DNA from: Arthrobacter sp. HY1533
Lineage (GTDB): Bacteria > Actinomycetota > Actinomycetes > Actinomycetales > Micrococcaceae
Assembly: GCF_027568515.1 (NCBI RefSeq)
Contig: NZ_JANKZF010000021.1
Location: forward strand, 19,088-83,087
Direction of reading: 5' to 3'
Length of the DNA stretch: 64,000 nt
Positions 27,147 to 36,519 of the stretch are shown here, one piece after another; positions within the stretch are counted from its first letter, which is position 1; each line of letters starts with the position of its first letter. Under the pieces are notes generated by a model. The model was not told the origin of the DNA. It saw only the letters and a program-made list of their open reading frames with translations, and did no database searches. The position numbers and the translations under genes are program-made.

Positions 27147-27844
27147 CGGGAACAACGCCCATCAGGGTCCTTGTGGTGGACGACGAGCCCATCGCCCTGG
27201 CCGCCCACGCGGACTACGTCCGGCGAATGGACGGCTTCGAGGTGGCGGCGGAGGCGAACGGCATGGGGGCGGCGCTTGCCGCGCTGCACGACCCGGCAGT
27301 CCCCGCCATCCAGCTGGTCCTGCTGGACATGAACCTGACCGACGGGCACGGGCTGGACCTGCTGCGCCGCATCCACGGCCTGGGGCTGGTGCCGGACGTA
27401 GTGGCCATCACGGCCGTGCGGGAGGTGCACGTGGTGCGCTCCGCCATTGCGCTGGGCATCACCGCCTACTTGGTCAAGCCCTTCACCTTTGCCGCCTTCC
27501 GGGAAAAACTGGAGAGCTACCGCAAGTACCACGACGCCCTCACCGACCGGGCCCCCGCATCGCAGGAGGCAATCGACCGGGCCCTGTCGCAACTGCGGCC
27601 CTCCGGGAAGATCCTGCTGCCCAAGGGCATGCTGCCGGAAACCCTGCGCGCCGTGGCCGGCTGGCTCCGGGAACAGGAGGGGCCGGCGTCGGCCACCGAG
27701 GCCGCCGCGGGCCTGTCCATGTCCCGGGTCACGGCCCGCCGCTACCTGGACCACCTGGTGGAAAACGGCTCGGCGGCCAAGGCGCCGCGGCACGGTTCAC
27801 CGGGGCGCCCCGAGCTGGAGTACAGCTGGTCCCGGCCCCGGTGA
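27143..27844 (+). CDS. CitB/DcuR-type response regulator
   Basis: A 233-residue regulator coupled to the kinase. The receiver domain has the acidic pocket Asp13/Asp14, phosphoacceptor Asp62 (LLDMNLTDGHG) and the conserved Lys in YLVKPFTF. The C-terminal half contains an atypical helix-turn-helix (SATEAAAGLSMSRVTARRYLDHLV) of the CitB group. It probably activates the flanking symporter genes, dctA and the gene at 27967, when the kinase detects a carboxylate; this target assignment is inferred from position. Confidence 0.9.
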   Translation: MTGTTPIRVLVVDDEPIALAAHADYVRRMDGFEVAAEANGMGAALAALHDPAVPAIQLVLLDMNLTDGHGLDLLRRIHGLGLVPDVVAITAVREVHVVRSAIALGITAYLVKPFTFAAFREKLESYRKYHDALTDRAPASQEAIDRALSQLRPSGKILLPKGMLPETLRAVAGWLREQEGPASATEAAAGLSMSRVTARRYLDHLVENGSAAKAPRHGSPGRPELEYSWSRPR

Positions 27845-27966
27845 GGGCAGCCGGCGGATTTCGGGGAACGGCCGGCAGCCCCTACTATGGCTGGGGCGTG
27901 TCGTGCGCCACAGGTGTGCCCCTGCCCACAGGCCGGGCCGCCCCCGCCACAACCTGAGGACTTGCA

Positions 27967-29250
27967 TTGAAGCTCTTGAAATCGATCCCCCTGCTCGGCT
28001 GGATTGTCATAGCCATCGTTTTGGGCATCCTGGCCGGCCCGCTGATGCCCGCCTGGCTCGGCGGGGTGTTCCTGACGTACAACTCCATCTTCTCGGGGTT
28101 CCTCGGTTTTGTTGTGCCGCTGATCATCCTGGGCCTGGTTGCCCCCGCCATTGCGGAGCTGGGCAAGGGTGCCGGCAAGTGGCTTGGAATCACCGCAGCC
28201 ATCGCGTACGGTTCCACCATCATCGCCGGGCTGCTGGCGTACTTCGTGAGCCGTTGGCTGTTCACCCCGGTGCTTGCAGGCGGAGGCCTCGATGCACTGG
28301 GTGAGGAATCCGGCTCTGGCTTCACCCCGTTCCTGACAGTCGTGGGCAAGGCCGGCGGCTCCGCAACGGAGATTGTGCTGCCGCCGGTCATCGACGTCAT
28401 GAGCGCCCTGGTGCTGGCCTTCGTGATCGGCATCGGCCTGACCTCGTTCCACAGCAAGGTCCTGTTCCGCGGCGTTGTTGAGTTCCGCACCATCATCGAG
28501 GCCGTGATCCGGCGCATCATCGTGCCCGCACTGCCGCTGTTCATCTTCGGCATCTTCATGGACCTGTCCGCCAGCGGCGCAGCCGTCACGGTCGTGACGA
28601 AGTTCCTGCTCGTGGCCCTGGTGTCCTTTGCCCTGACCTTCGTGGTGCTCATCCTGCAGTACTCCATTGCGGGTGCAATGAACGGGACCAACCCGTTCAA
28701 GGCCCTGTGGAACATGCGCGATGCCTACTTCACGGCACTGGGCACCTCGTCCTCGGCCGCCACGATTCCCGTGACCTTGGCCTCGACGAAGAAAAACGGC
28801 GTGAGTGACTCCGTGGCAGGTTTCGTGGTGCCGTTGTGCGCCACGATCCACCTGTCCGGTTCGATGGTCAAAATCACCTGCTTCTCCATCGCCGTGCTGC
28901 TGCTCACCGGCGGCGACGTCACCTTCGGCGCCTACATGCCCTTCATCCTGATGCTCGGCGTCATGATGATCGCGGCCCCCGGCGTGCCCGGCGGCGCAAT
29001 TGCAGCGGCAGCCGGCCTGCTGGCCCAGATGCTTGGTTTCGGCGAGGTCGAGGTGGGGCTCATGTTTGCGGCCTACATTGCCCTAGACAGCTTCGGCACG
29101 GCCACCAACGTGACAGGCGACGGCGCGATCGCGATGGTCCTGAACAAGCTCACCCGCGGCCGGCTCGGCGCCCAGGCCCAGGATCCTGCCGACGAGGTAG
29201 TGGACCCGGCTGAAGGCAGCGAGGCCGAGGAGCACGCCCTGGCCAAGTAG
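27967..29250 (+). CDS. Dicarboxylate/amino-acid:cation symporter
   Basis: A 427-residue DAACS-family carrier, clearly related to but distinct from DctA at 23989. Hydrophobic helices begin at LGWIVIAIVLGILAGPLM, TSSSAATIPVTLAS is the serine-rich re-entrant loop, and ALDSFGTATNVTGDGAIAMVL is the substrate-binding helix region. The last 30 residues are acidic. It starts with TTG, six bases after GAGGA. The DAACS group also includes glutamate and serine/threonine carriers, so the substrate is open. It lies 122 bp after the two-component genes, probably with its own promoter. Confidence 0.85.
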   Translation: MKLLKSIPLLGWIVIAIVLGILAGPLMPAWLGGVFLTYNSIFSGFLGFVVPLIILGLVAPAIAELGKGAGKWLGITAAIAYGSTIIAGLLAYFVSRWLFTPVLAGGGLDALGEESGSGFTPFLTVVGKAGGSATEIVLPPVIDVMSALVLAFVIGIGLTSFHSKVLFRGVVEFRTIIEAVIRRIIVPALPLFIFGIFMDLSASGAAVTVVTKFLLVALVSFALTFVVLILQYSIAGAMNGTNPFKALWNMRDAYFTALGTSSSAATIPVTLASTKKNGVSDSVAGFVVPLCATIHLSGSMVKITCFSIAVLLLTGGDVTFGAYMPFILMLGVMMIAAPGVPGGAIAAAAGLLAQMLGFGEVEVGLMFAAYIALDSFGTATNVTGDGAIAMVLNKLTRGRLGAQAQDPADEVVDPAEGSEAEEHALAK

Positions 29251-29285
29251 CACGCCGCTCAACAGGGCCCGCCCAAAAAAGCAAG

Positions 29286-29336
29286 GCGCCCGCCATCCCA
29301 CAGCTGCCAGAACGGCAGAGGTGGGGTGGCGGGCGC
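29286..29336. terminator. Bidirectional stem-loop terminator
   Basis: GCGCCCGCCATCCCAC at 29286-29301 pairs with GTGGGGTGGCGGGCGC at 29321-29336, and an inner CTGCC/GGCAG stem extends it. A-rich sequence lies before it and TTTG after it, between the convergent symporter and FadR-like genes. Confidence 0.85.
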
Positions 29337-29342
29337 TTTGTG

Positions 29343-30116
29343 TTAGCGGCTTGAACGGGCGGCTGTTGCGGGGTCCCCGCTGAACAGGCGGTTGTGGATC
29401 CTGCTCTCCAGCTGCTGCTTGGTGGTTTCCAGGTGGATCGACATCAAGTCCATGGCACCTTCCGGATCCCCGTTCCCAATTGCCTTGGCAATGGCCTGGT
29501 GCTGTTCACCGGCAGTCTCCAGCGGGCCGGCCGCCTCGCCATGAAACAGGAACGTGCTGGTCTGGTGTGAATACCTGCGGATGTTGGACACCGTCGCGTG
29601 CAGGAAGACATTGTGCGAGGCCGCCCCCACGGCATCGTGGAACAGGGCATCCGCCTCGGCGAACGACTCGGGGCTGACCCTGGCGGCTTCCAGGCTGCGG
29701 GCTGCCGTCTCGCGAATCAAGCGCACCTCTTTGGGTGTCGCCGCCGTCGCCGCCAGGCGCGTTGTCTCGGTCTCGACGAGCGCCCGGTAGTCGAGCAGCA
29801 TGAGCACATGCTCCATGTCCGTGGGCCGAAAGTCGGCCAGCAGCTCACCGGCCGAGGTGTTGACGGGAGATGCAACGAAAATTCCGGCACCCTTGCGCAC
29901 GTTGACCCGGCCCATGGCCGCGAGGACCTTCAGCGCCTCCCGCGTGACGTTGTGGGTGACACCAAGCAAGGCGGCCAGGCCCTTTTCGGTGGGGAGCCTG
30001 TCGCCCGGTTTCAACCCAGATTCGCCAATGTGGCCCAGGATGCGCTCCGCCACAAGCTCATAGCCCGGCCTGTAACGTTCATCGGACCCATCGGCGGCGC
30101 CTTGACCTTCTGACAC
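29343..30116 (-). CDS. FadR/GntR-family transcriptional regulator (FCD domain)
   Basis: A 257-residue repressor-type protein. The winged helix lies at about residues 15-85 (LVAERILGHIGESGLKPGDR, then GVTHNVTREALKVLAAMGRV) and the FCD ligand domain at about 95-240, with the usual metal-binding His and Asp positions. GTG 30116 is chosen because GGGAGGG lies about eight bases upstream; the ATG at 30164 lies in DNA with promoter-like AT content (GTCAAGATATTTGGC). FCD regulators respond to small carboxylates and amino or sugar acids. Its targets may be the convergent symporter or the alditol oxidase; neither is proven. Confidence 0.85.
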   Translation of the reverse strand: MSEGQGAADGSDERYRPGYELVAERILGHIGESGLKPGDRLPTEKGLAALLGVTHNVTREALKVLAAMGRVNVRKGAGIFVASPVNTSAGELLADFRPTDMEHVLMLLDYRALVETETTRLAATAATPKEVRLIRETAARSLEAARVSPESFAEADALFHDAVGAASHNVFLHATVSNIRRYSHQTSTFLFHGEAAGPLETAGEQHQAIAKAIGNGDPEGAMDLMSIHLETTKQQLESRIHNRLFSGDPATAARSSR

Positions 30117-30258
30117 GGGCACTTCCCTCCCTATTGAAAAAGATGCCAAATATCTTGACAACATATCACTGCGGAGGGCATGGCAAGGCCCGGCACATCG
30201 GCTGTCCTCGGCTTGGCGCAGCCAGCCTTGTACTCACCCCGGATGCCTGGGACTTTCG

Positions 30259-31545
30259 CTAAATGCCAAACACCTTTTCATCCAGGAAGGCGTTGCGGAA
30301 CTTGCCCTCCGGGTCCAGCCGCTGCGCGAGCTCCACGAAGTCCGCGAAGCGCGGGTACAGGGGGGCCAGGGCGCCGGAGCCGGCGTCGAACACCTTGCCC
30401 CAGTGCGGGCGGGCGCCAAACGGCGCCAGGGCAGCCTCGACCGCCTTCACCACCTCCTCCACCGCGGCCTGCTCGCGGAGCCAGGTGAAGTGGAAGGCCA
30501 CGCTGTCCCGCCCGGAAGCGGTGCTCAGCCACAGGCCGTCCGCGGCAACCGTTCGAATCTCGGCAACCTGCAGCAGGGGCGTGATGATCCCGGAGAGGGC
30601 ACGCAGGGCGTTGATGGCCGGCACGGCGTGGGCGCGGTCCACCAGGTATTCGGACTGGATTTCCTCACCCGCACTGGGCATGAAGGCCATCCGGAAGTGG
30701 GAGAGCCTGTCCTGCCACGGCCCGGCAACGCCCAGCTGTTGCGTGCAATTCACCGCCGAGACGCCCGGCAGCGGGTGCATGGCAGCTGTTGCCGCCGTGC
30801 CGCCAAGGAGTTCCGCCGGGTAGTCGTCGGTGCGCCCGTCGCCGGGCCGCTGCTTGAACCAGGCCTGGCCCACAGTGTCCCCGCTCCAGTCGGTGAACAG
30901 GCTGACCGAGTAGGCCCGGCCGGTCACCGCGTCGAAGTCCGCCAGCAGCTGCTCCCAGGGGAGGTCCCGGTAGACGTGCTGGGCCACCGTGAAGGCCGGC
31001 TCGATCGCCAGGGTGACCTCGGTGACGATGCCCAGCGCGCCGAGCCCCACCACGTACCCGGCAAAGTCGGGGGTGTCCTTGGCGTCCACCTGGCGCACCT
31101 CCCCCGTCCCGTCCACCAGCGTCAAGCCGACGACGGCGGCCGCCAGGTTTGCGTTGCCGTCGCCCGAGCCGTGGGTCGCGGTGGCAATCGCGCCGGCCAC
31201 GGAGATGTGCGGCAGGGAGGCCAGGTTGGCCAGGGCGAAGCCGCGGGCTGCGAGCGCCGTGGCCAGTGCTCCGTAGCTGCTGCCTCCGTCCACGGTGACC
31301 GTCATGGCCTGTTCATCGATCCTGGCAAGCGGGGGCATCTTGTCCAGGCAGACCTGGATGCCGTCGCAGTCTGAGATGGCATTGAAGGAGTGCCCGGAGC
31401 CCAGTGCCTGCACGGCCGCCGCTCCGCGCACCAACTCCTGCAACTGCTCCACGGTCTCCGGCCGGTGCAGCGCCGCAGCCCGGTAGTGGTGGTTTCCGGC
31501 CCAGTTGCTTTCCCGTTCCCTGCCCTGCGTTTGCTGCTGTGCCAT
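30259..31545 (-). CDS. FAD-linked alditol/aldonolactone oxidase (xylitol-oxidase type)
   Basis: A 428-residue VAO-family flavoenzyme. ALGSGHSFN places His52 where alditol oxidase binds FAD covalently; LASLPHISVAGAIATATHGSG is the FAD-pyrophosphate segment; and the C-terminal RPHWGKVF is conserved in alditol and D-arabinono-lactone oxidases. It would oxidise the terminal hydroxyl of polyols such as xylitol or sorbitol with oxygen, releasing hydrogen peroxide. There is no signal peptide. It diverges from the GntR gene at 31801 across 255 bp containing two TGTATACA sites, so that regulator may also touch this promoter. Confidence 0.87.
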   Translation of the reverse strand: MAQQQTQGRERESNWAGNHHYRAAALHRPETVEQLQELVRGAAAVQALGSGHSFNAISDCDGIQVCLDKMPPLARIDEQAMTVTVDGGSSYGALATALAARGFALANLASLPHISVAGAIATATHGSGDGNANLAAAVVGLTLVDGTGEVRQVDAKDTPDFAGYVVGLGALGIVTEVTLAIEPAFTVAQHVYRDLPWEQLLADFDAVTGRAYSVSLFTDWSGDTVGQAWFKQRPGDGRTDDYPAELLGGTAATAAMHPLPGVSAVNCTQQLGVAGPWQDRLSHFRMAFMPSAGEEIQSEYLVDRAHAVPAINALRALSGIITPLLQVAEIRTVAADGLWLSTASGRDSVAFHFTWLREQAAVEEVVKAVEAALAPFGARPHWGKVFDAGSGALAPLYPRFADFVELAQRLDPEGKFRNAFLDEKVFGI

Positions 31546-31671
31546 GCTGTGGCTCCCTTGCGTTCGCGCCGCTATTTTGGTGTGACTAACAACATATCAG
31601 CGCCGGGCCGCGTCCGCCACTGTTTGGGGCCGAAAACCCATGACCACCTGACGAACGGGCATTTGCCTTCG

Positions 31672-31681
31672 ATGTATACAT
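31672..31681. promoter_or_regulatory. Candidate GntR operator 1 (ATGTATACAT)
   Basis: A perfect 10-bp palindrome, upstream member of a pair with the TGTATACA at 31736-31743, whose centres are 63 bp (six helical turns) apart. It lies 127 bp upstream of the alditol oxidase start. Confidence 0.6.
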
Positions 31682-31735
31682 AGTTTTGGCGCGGCCCGGG
31701 AATTTTTCAGCCTTTCTCCCAAAATGCGTGTTCTT

Positions 31736-31743
31736 TGTATACA
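31736..31743. promoter_or_regulatory. Candidate GntR operator 2 (TGTATACA)
   Basis: The same 8-bp palindrome as in site 1, 57 bp before the regulator's ATG. This is a good place for autorepression of the GntR-prpDBC transcript. Confidence 0.6.
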
Positions 31744-31800
31744 CTGATGATGAAAGCTGGTGCACTGCCCCAGCCGCACCACACAGAACAGGGAGGGACC

Positions 31801-32436
31801 ATGCGCGCAGGCGAACGGGCCTATGCCGCCCTGTACAGCGACATCATCAATTGGAGGCTCGCCCCCGGAACCGTTCTTGGCGAGGTGGAGCTCTCCGAGC
31901 GCCTGGGCGTCTCACGCACCCCCATCCGCGAGGCACTGGCCAGGCTCGTGGCCGAGGGCCTGGCGGAGCCGCAGAGCGGGCGCGGCACGGTTGTCAGCGA
32001 AATTTCACTGGACCACCTCGATGAACTGTTTGAGCTCCGCTCCGCACTGGAATGCCGGGCGGCGGAACTTGCGGCCCGCCGCGGCGATCCGGCAACGTTC
32101 CTGGCCCTGCACCGCCAGCTCAGCAACGCCGGCGCCCTCATCACCGAGGACGACCCCAGCCGTTCCGGCTACTACCTGCTGGCAGCGGAGCTGGACACCG
32201 CCGTCGACGACGCTGCCGGCAACCACTACCTGCGCCAGGCGCTGAAGATGCTGCGCGTGCAGCTGGTGCGGGTGCGCCGCCTGGGCAAGGACAATCCGGA
32301 ACGGCTGCGTGATGCCGCCCGCGAACACGCAGCCATTGCGCTGGCCATAGCCCACGGCAACCCCGCCGTGGCGAGCGCCGCCACCACCCTCCACCTGGAC
32401 AACAGCCTGCGCCACCTACTGGGTACGGCTCCCTGA
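31801..32436 (+). CDS. GntR-family regulator of the methylcitrate genes
   Basis: A 211-residue protein with an N-terminal winged helix (YSDIINWRLAPGTVLGEVEL, then LGVSRTPIREALARLVAEGL) and a C-terminal FCD-type helical ligand domain (about 85-205). ATG 31801 follows GGGAGGG by about three bases; upstream in-frame codons are non-coding promoter DNA containing the TGTATACA sites. It is directly followed by prpD, prpB and prpC, so it probably controls propionate use, with 2-methylcitrate or a related intermediate as likely effector. That role is an inference from gene order. Confidence 0.88.
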   Translation: MRAGERAYAALYSDIINWRLAPGTVLGEVELSERLGVSRTPIREALARLVAEGLAEPQSGRGTVVSEISLDHLDELFELRSALECRAAELAARRGDPATFLALHRQLSNAGALITEDDPSRSGYYLLAAELDTAVDDAAGNHYLRQALKMLRVQLVRVRRLGKDNPERLRDAAREHAAIALAIAHGNPAVASAATTLHLDNSLRHLLGTAP

Positions 32437-32478
32437 CCTGCATTGCCCCTAATGCGAACACCCTTTGAAAGGAACACC

Positions 32479-33999
32479 ATGACCATTGAGCACAACGTGC
32501 GCGTGTACAAGAGCGAAGAGAACCTGGCCCGTGAGGACCAGCTGGCCCACAAGATCGCCAAGGTGGCAGCGGACCCCGTGGCCGTGACCGATGAGGTCAC
32601 AGGCATGATCATCAACCGCATCATCGACAACGCCTCCGTGGCCATTGCCTCGCTGAACCGCGCCCCCATCGTTGCAGCCCGCGCCCAGGCGCTCACCCAC
32701 GCCCCGTCCACGGGGGGCGCCGGCGCCTCCGTCTTTGGCATCACAGAAAAGGTTTCCCCCGAATGGGCGGCCTGGGCCAACGGCGTGGCCGTGCGTGAGC
32801 TGGACTACCACGACACCTTCCTGGCTGCCGACTACTCCCACCCGGGCGACAACATTCCCCCGATCCTGGCCGTGGCCCAGCACACCGGCGCATCCGGTGC
32901 GCAGCTCATCCGCGGCATTGCCACCGGCTATGAGGTCCAGGTGGACCTGGTGAAGGCCATCTGCCTGCATGCCCACAAGATTGACCACGTGGCCCACCTG
33001 GGCCCCTCCGCGGCCGCGGGCATCGGCACCCTGCTGGGCCTTGAGGTGGAAACCATCTTCCAGGCCGTGGGCCAGGGCCTGCACACCACCACGGCAACCC
33101 GCCAGTCCCGCAAGGGCGAGATCTCCACCTGGAAGGCCCACGCCCCGGCATTTGCCGGCAAGATGGCCGTGGAGGCAGCCGACCGTGCCATGCGCGGGCA
33201 GACCTCCCCCGTGCCGATCTATGAGGGCGAGGACGGCGTCATCGCCTGGATGCTGGACGGCCCCGACGCCAGCTACACCGTGCCCCTGCCCGCCCCGGGC
33301 GAGGCCAAGCGCGCCATCATGGACACCTACACCAAGGAACACTCCGCCGAATACCAGGCGCAGGCGTGGATCGACCTGGCCCGCAAGCTCCACGGCGAGC
33401 ACCCCGAGGCCACCGACCCGGCCAAGGTGGAGAGCGTGCTGATCCAGACCAGCCACCACACCCACTACGTGATCGGCTCCGGCGCGAACGATCCCCAGAA
33501 GTACGATCCCTCCGCCTCACGGGAAACCCTTGACCACTCCATCCCGTACATCTTCACGGTGGCGCTGCAGGACGGTGCCTGGCACCATGTTGACTCCTAC
33601 TCCCCCGAACGAGCCAACCGCCCCGACACTGTGGCCCTGTGGCACAAGGTGACCACGGAGGAGGACGCGGAATGGACGCGCCGCTACCACTCCCTGGACA
33701 TCGCCGAGAAGGCGTTCGGCGGCACGGTGGTCATCACACTCACTGACGGGACTGTCATCACCGAGTCGATCGCCGTGGCCGACGCCCACCCGCTCGGCGC
33801 CCGGCCCTTTGCCCGCGAACAGTACATCAACAAGTTCCGCACCCTGGCCGCGGGCCTGGTCGAGGAAGAGGAGATCAACCGCTTCATCGCGGCAGCGGAG
33901 AACCTTCCCAACCTGGCCGCCGGGGAACTGGACCAGCTCAACATCACGGCAGCTCCCGGCGTCGTGGACCTGGCCGCGGCACCCAAGGGCCTGTTCTAA
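32479..33999 (+). CDS. prpD: 2-methylcitrate dehydratase
   Basis: A 506-residue MmgE/PrpD-family enzyme that dehydrates 2-methylcitrate to 2-methylaconitate without an iron-sulfur cluster. Family stretches include [53 protein letters not shown] and the later [21 protein letters not shown] 32479 has GAAAGGA five bases upstream. prpB begins 1 bp after its stop, so the two are translated as a unit. Confidence 0.95.
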   Translation: MTIEHNVRVYKSEENLAREDQLAHKIAKVAADPVAVTDEVTGMIINRIIDNASVAIASLNRAPIVAARAQALTHAPSTGGAGASVFGITEKVSPEWAAWANGVAVRELDYHDTFLAADYSHPGDNIPPILAVAQHTGASGAQLIRGIATGYEVQVDLVKAICLHAHKIDHVAHLGPSAAAGIGTLLGLEVETIFQAVGQGLHTTTATRQSRKGEISTWKAHAPAFAGKMAVEAADRAMRGQTSPVPIYEGEDGVIAWMLDGPDASYTVPLPAPGEAKRAIMDTYTKEHSAEYQAQAWIDLARKLHGEHPEATDPAKVESVLIQTSHHTHYVIGSGANDPQKYDPSASRETLDHSIPYIFTVALQDGAWHHVDSYSPERANRPDTVALWHKVTTEEDAEWTRRYHSLDIAEKAFGGTVVITLTDGTVITESIAVADAHPLGARPFAREQYINKFRTLAAGLVEEEEINRFIAAAENLPNLAAGELDQLNITAAPGVVDLAAAPKGLF

Positions 34000-34000
34000 C

Positions 34001-34930
34001 ATGCTGTACTCCAAGAAGTCCGCTGAGGAAAAGCGCCGGGAGCTGCGCGCCATGCTGGTCCCCGGCGCGGCCGTGCAGTTCCCGGGGGCCTTCAACCCGC
34101 TGTCGGCCCGCCTCATCGGGGAGAAGAAGTTCGACGGCGTGTACATCTCCGGTGCCGTGCTGGCCAACGACCTGGGCCTGCCGGACATCGGCATGACCAC
34201 CCTGACCGAGGTGGCCGCCCGCGGCGGGCAGATTGCCCGCATGACGGACCTCCCCTGCCTGATTGACGCCGACACCGGCTTTGGCGAGCCCATGAACGTG
34301 GCCCGCACCATCCAGGAACTGGAGAACGCGGGCCTGGCCGGCTGCCACATCGAGGACCAGTTCAACCCCAAGCGCTGCGGCCACCTCGACGGCAAGAACA
34401 TGGTGGATTTGGACACGGCCGTCAAGCGCATTGCCGCGGCCGCCGATGCCCGCCGGGACCCGAACTTCCTGATCATGGCCAGGACGGACATCCGGGCCGT
34501 GGAGGGGCTGGACGCCGCCATCGAGCGGGCCAAGGCCCTTGTCGACGCCGGGGCGGACGCCATCTTCCCGGAGGCCATGAAGGATGTGACGGAGTTTGAG
34601 GCCGTGTGCAAGGCCGTCAATGTCCCCGTGCTGGCCAACATGACGGAGTTCGGCAAAAGCGAGCTGTTCACCCGTGACCAGCTCGCCGCGGCGGGCGTCG
34701 CCATGGTCATCTACCCTGTCACCCTGCTGCGCAGCGCCATGGGTGCGGCCGAGCGCGTGCTCGACGCCATCAGCGCGCACGGCACACAGGAATCCGCCGT
34801 GCCCGACATGCTGACAAGGGCGCGCCTTTATGATCTGGTTGACTATGAGGCGTACAACCAATTCGACACCGGCATCTTCAACTTCCAGGTCCCCGGCCTG
34901 GACATCACGGGCAACAACGCGAACCTCTAG
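34001..34930 (+). CDS. prpB: 2-methylisocitrate lyase
   Basis: A 309-residue ICL/PEP-mutase-family lyase that splits 2-methylisocitrate into pyruvate and succinate. The catalytic loop KRCGH lies at residues 124-128 with Cys126 as the key residue, and LIDADTGFG (Asp89, Asp91) binds magnesium. The length and the absence of the extra domain of true isocitrate lyase support PrpB. ATG 34001 is one base after the prpD stop; a longer in-frame extension lies wholly inside prpD and is not real. Confidence 0.96.
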   Translation: MLYSKKSAEEKRRELRAMLVPGAAVQFPGAFNPLSARLIGEKKFDGVYISGAVLANDLGLPDIGMTTLTEVAARGGQIARMTDLPCLIDADTGFGEPMNVARTIQELENAGLAGCHIEDQFNPKRCGHLDGKNMVDLDTAVKRIAAAADARRDPNFLIMARTDIRAVEGLDAAIERAKALVDAGADAIFPEAMKDVTEFEAVCKAVNVPVLANMTEFGKSELFTRDQLAAAGVAMVIYPVTLLRSAMGAAERVLDAISAHGTQESAVPDMLTRARLYDLVDYEAYNQFDTGIFNFQVPGLDITGNNANL

Positions 34931-34965
34931 AACAACAACACACGTTTCACGAAGGAGTGCACACA

Positions 34966-36105
34966 GTGGGCGAAGAAGAAGTACGCAAGGGCCTGGCCGG
35001 TGTGGTTGCCGACTACACCGCCGTCTCCAAGGTCAACCCCGAATCCAATTCCCTGCTCTACCGCGGCTACCCCGTGCAGGAACTGGCAGCGCACAAGTCC
35101 TTTGAGGAGGTTGCGCTGCTCCTGTGGACCGGCGAGCTGCCCTCCGAGGCGGAGCTGACCTCCTTCGAGGCGTTTGAGCGGGCCAACCGGGCCCTGGACA
35201 GCCGGGTGCAGGCGGCGATCGACCTGCTGCCCCTGGACTGCCACCCCATGGACGTGGGCCGCACGGCCGTCTCCGTGCTGGGCGCGGCCCACCCCCTGGC
35301 CGAGGACTCCTCCCCCGAGGCGGAGCTGGACAAGGCAAAGTCCTTGTTTGCCCAGTTCCCGGCCGTCGTGGCGTACGACCAGCGCCGGCGCCGCGGGCAG
35401 GGCCCCGTGGAGCCCCGAGTGGACCTGGACTACTCGGCCAACTTCCTGTGGATGGTGTTTGGCGAGGCCGCGGCGCCCGAGGTGGTGGATGCGTTCCGCG
35501 TGTCCATGGTCCTGTACGCCGAGCATTCCTTCAATGCCTCAACGTTCACGGCCAGGGTCATCACCTCCACGCTCTCGGACCTGCATTCGGCCGTGACGGG
35601 CGCCATCGGCGCCTTGAAGGGCCCATTGCACGGCGGCGCCAACGAGGCCGTCATGCACACCTTCGATGAGATCGGCATCCGTGCCGACGAGTCCCGGGAG
35701 GAGGCCGCTGCCCGCGCCAAGGAGTGGATGGAGGCAGCCCTTGCCGCCAAGAAGAAGGTCATGGGCTTCGGGCACCGCGTCTACAAGCACGGCGACTCCC
35801 GCGTGCCCACCATGAAGGCCGCCCTGGAGCGCATGGTGGCCCACTACGGGCGGCCGGAAATGATGGGCCTGTACGACGGACTCGAACAGGCCATGGATGA
35901 GGCCAAGGCCATCAAGCCGAACCTCGACTACCCGGCCGGGCCCACGTACCACCTGATGGGCTTTGACACCGACATGTTCACGCCCATCTTCATTGCCGCC
36001 CGCATCACCGGCTGGACGGCGCACATCATGGAACAGCGCGCCGCCAATGCGCTGATCCGGCCCCTGAGCGCCTACAACGGGGTTGCAGAGCGCCACCTGG
36101 GGTAG
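34966..36105 (+). CDS. prpC: 2-methylcitrate synthase / citrate synthase
   Basis: A 379-residue type-II-like citrate synthase. The catalytic triad is His222 (LKGPLHGGANEA), His270 (GFGHRVYKHGDSR) and Asp321 (LDYPAGPTYH). It condenses propionyl-CoA, and perhaps acetyl-CoA, with oxaloacetate. The start is GTG 34966, eight bases after GAAGGAG at 34951-34957; the GTG at 34957 overlaps that motif and is rejected. Being third in the prpD-prpB-prpC order makes methylcitrate synthase the likely main role. Confidence 0.94.
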   Translation: MGEEEVRKGLAGVVADYTAVSKVNPESNSLLYRGYPVQELAAHKSFEEVALLLWTGELPSEAELTSFEAFERANRALDSRVQAAIDLLPLDCHPMDVGRTAVSVLGAAHPLAEDSSPEAELDKAKSLFAQFPAVVAYDQRRRRGQGPVEPRVDLDYSANFLWMVFGEAAAPEVVDAFRVSMVLYAEHSFNASTFTARVITSTLSDLHSAVTGAIGALKGPLHGGANEAVMHTFDEIGIRADESREEAAARAKEWMEAALAAKKKVMGFGHRVYKHGDSRVPTMKAALERMVAHYGRPEMMGLYDGLEQAMDEAKAIKPNLDYPAGPTYHLMGFDTDMFTPIFIAARITGWTAHIMEQRAANALIRPLSAYNGVAERHLG

Positions 36106-36185
36106 TTGGAAGCCCGCCTGTGTCCACGGCCACAGGCGGGAGGGTACCCTTCAAGCAACGCCCCGTTCAGCCCACAAGGAGCATC

Positions 36186-36515
36186 ATGGAAAAATCGTCC
36201 CTGACAGCACTGGCACGGGAGCTCCTTGCCGCGGCGAAGACCAAGAGCAGCGGCCGCAGCTCCCGGACCGTCGTGGGCGGCCATGAGCGGGTCCTGCGCC
36301 AAACCCTGGTGGCTCTGACATCCGGGAACTCGCTGGATGAACACGACAACCCGGGCGAGGCCACCGTGCAGGTCCTGCGCGGCCGGGTGCTGCTGCGCTG
36401 CGGCGACGTCGAATGGGAGGGCTCACCCGGCGACCACCTCGTGGTGCCGCAGGCCCGGCATTCGGTGCACGCACTGGAGGACTCGGCGTTCCTGCTGACG
36501 GTCGCCAAGCCCTAG
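36186..36515 (+). CDS. Small cupin-domain protein
   Basis: A 109-residue single cupin. ATVQVLRGRVLLRCGDVEWEG and SPGDHLVVPQARHSVHALED form the two cupin motifs, though the first motif has only one good metal-binding His (DEHDN) and metal binding is uncertain. AAGGAG lies four bases before ATG 36186. It follows prpC by 80 bp and may belong to the same transcript. Similar proteins are annotated only by fold, so no reaction is assigned. Confidence 0.75.
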   Translation: MEKSSLTALARELLAAAKTKSSGRSSRTVVGGHERVLRQTLVALTSGNSLDEHDNPGEATVQVLRGRVLLRCGDVEWEGSPGDHLVVPQARHSVHALEDSAFLLTVAKP

Positions 36516-36519
36516 CCTG

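Noticed and set aside
31735..31800. Extended N-terminus for the GntR regulator
   Set aside because: The upstream codons run through the TGTATACA site and promoter; the ATG at 31801 has GGGAGGG and begins at the normal family position.
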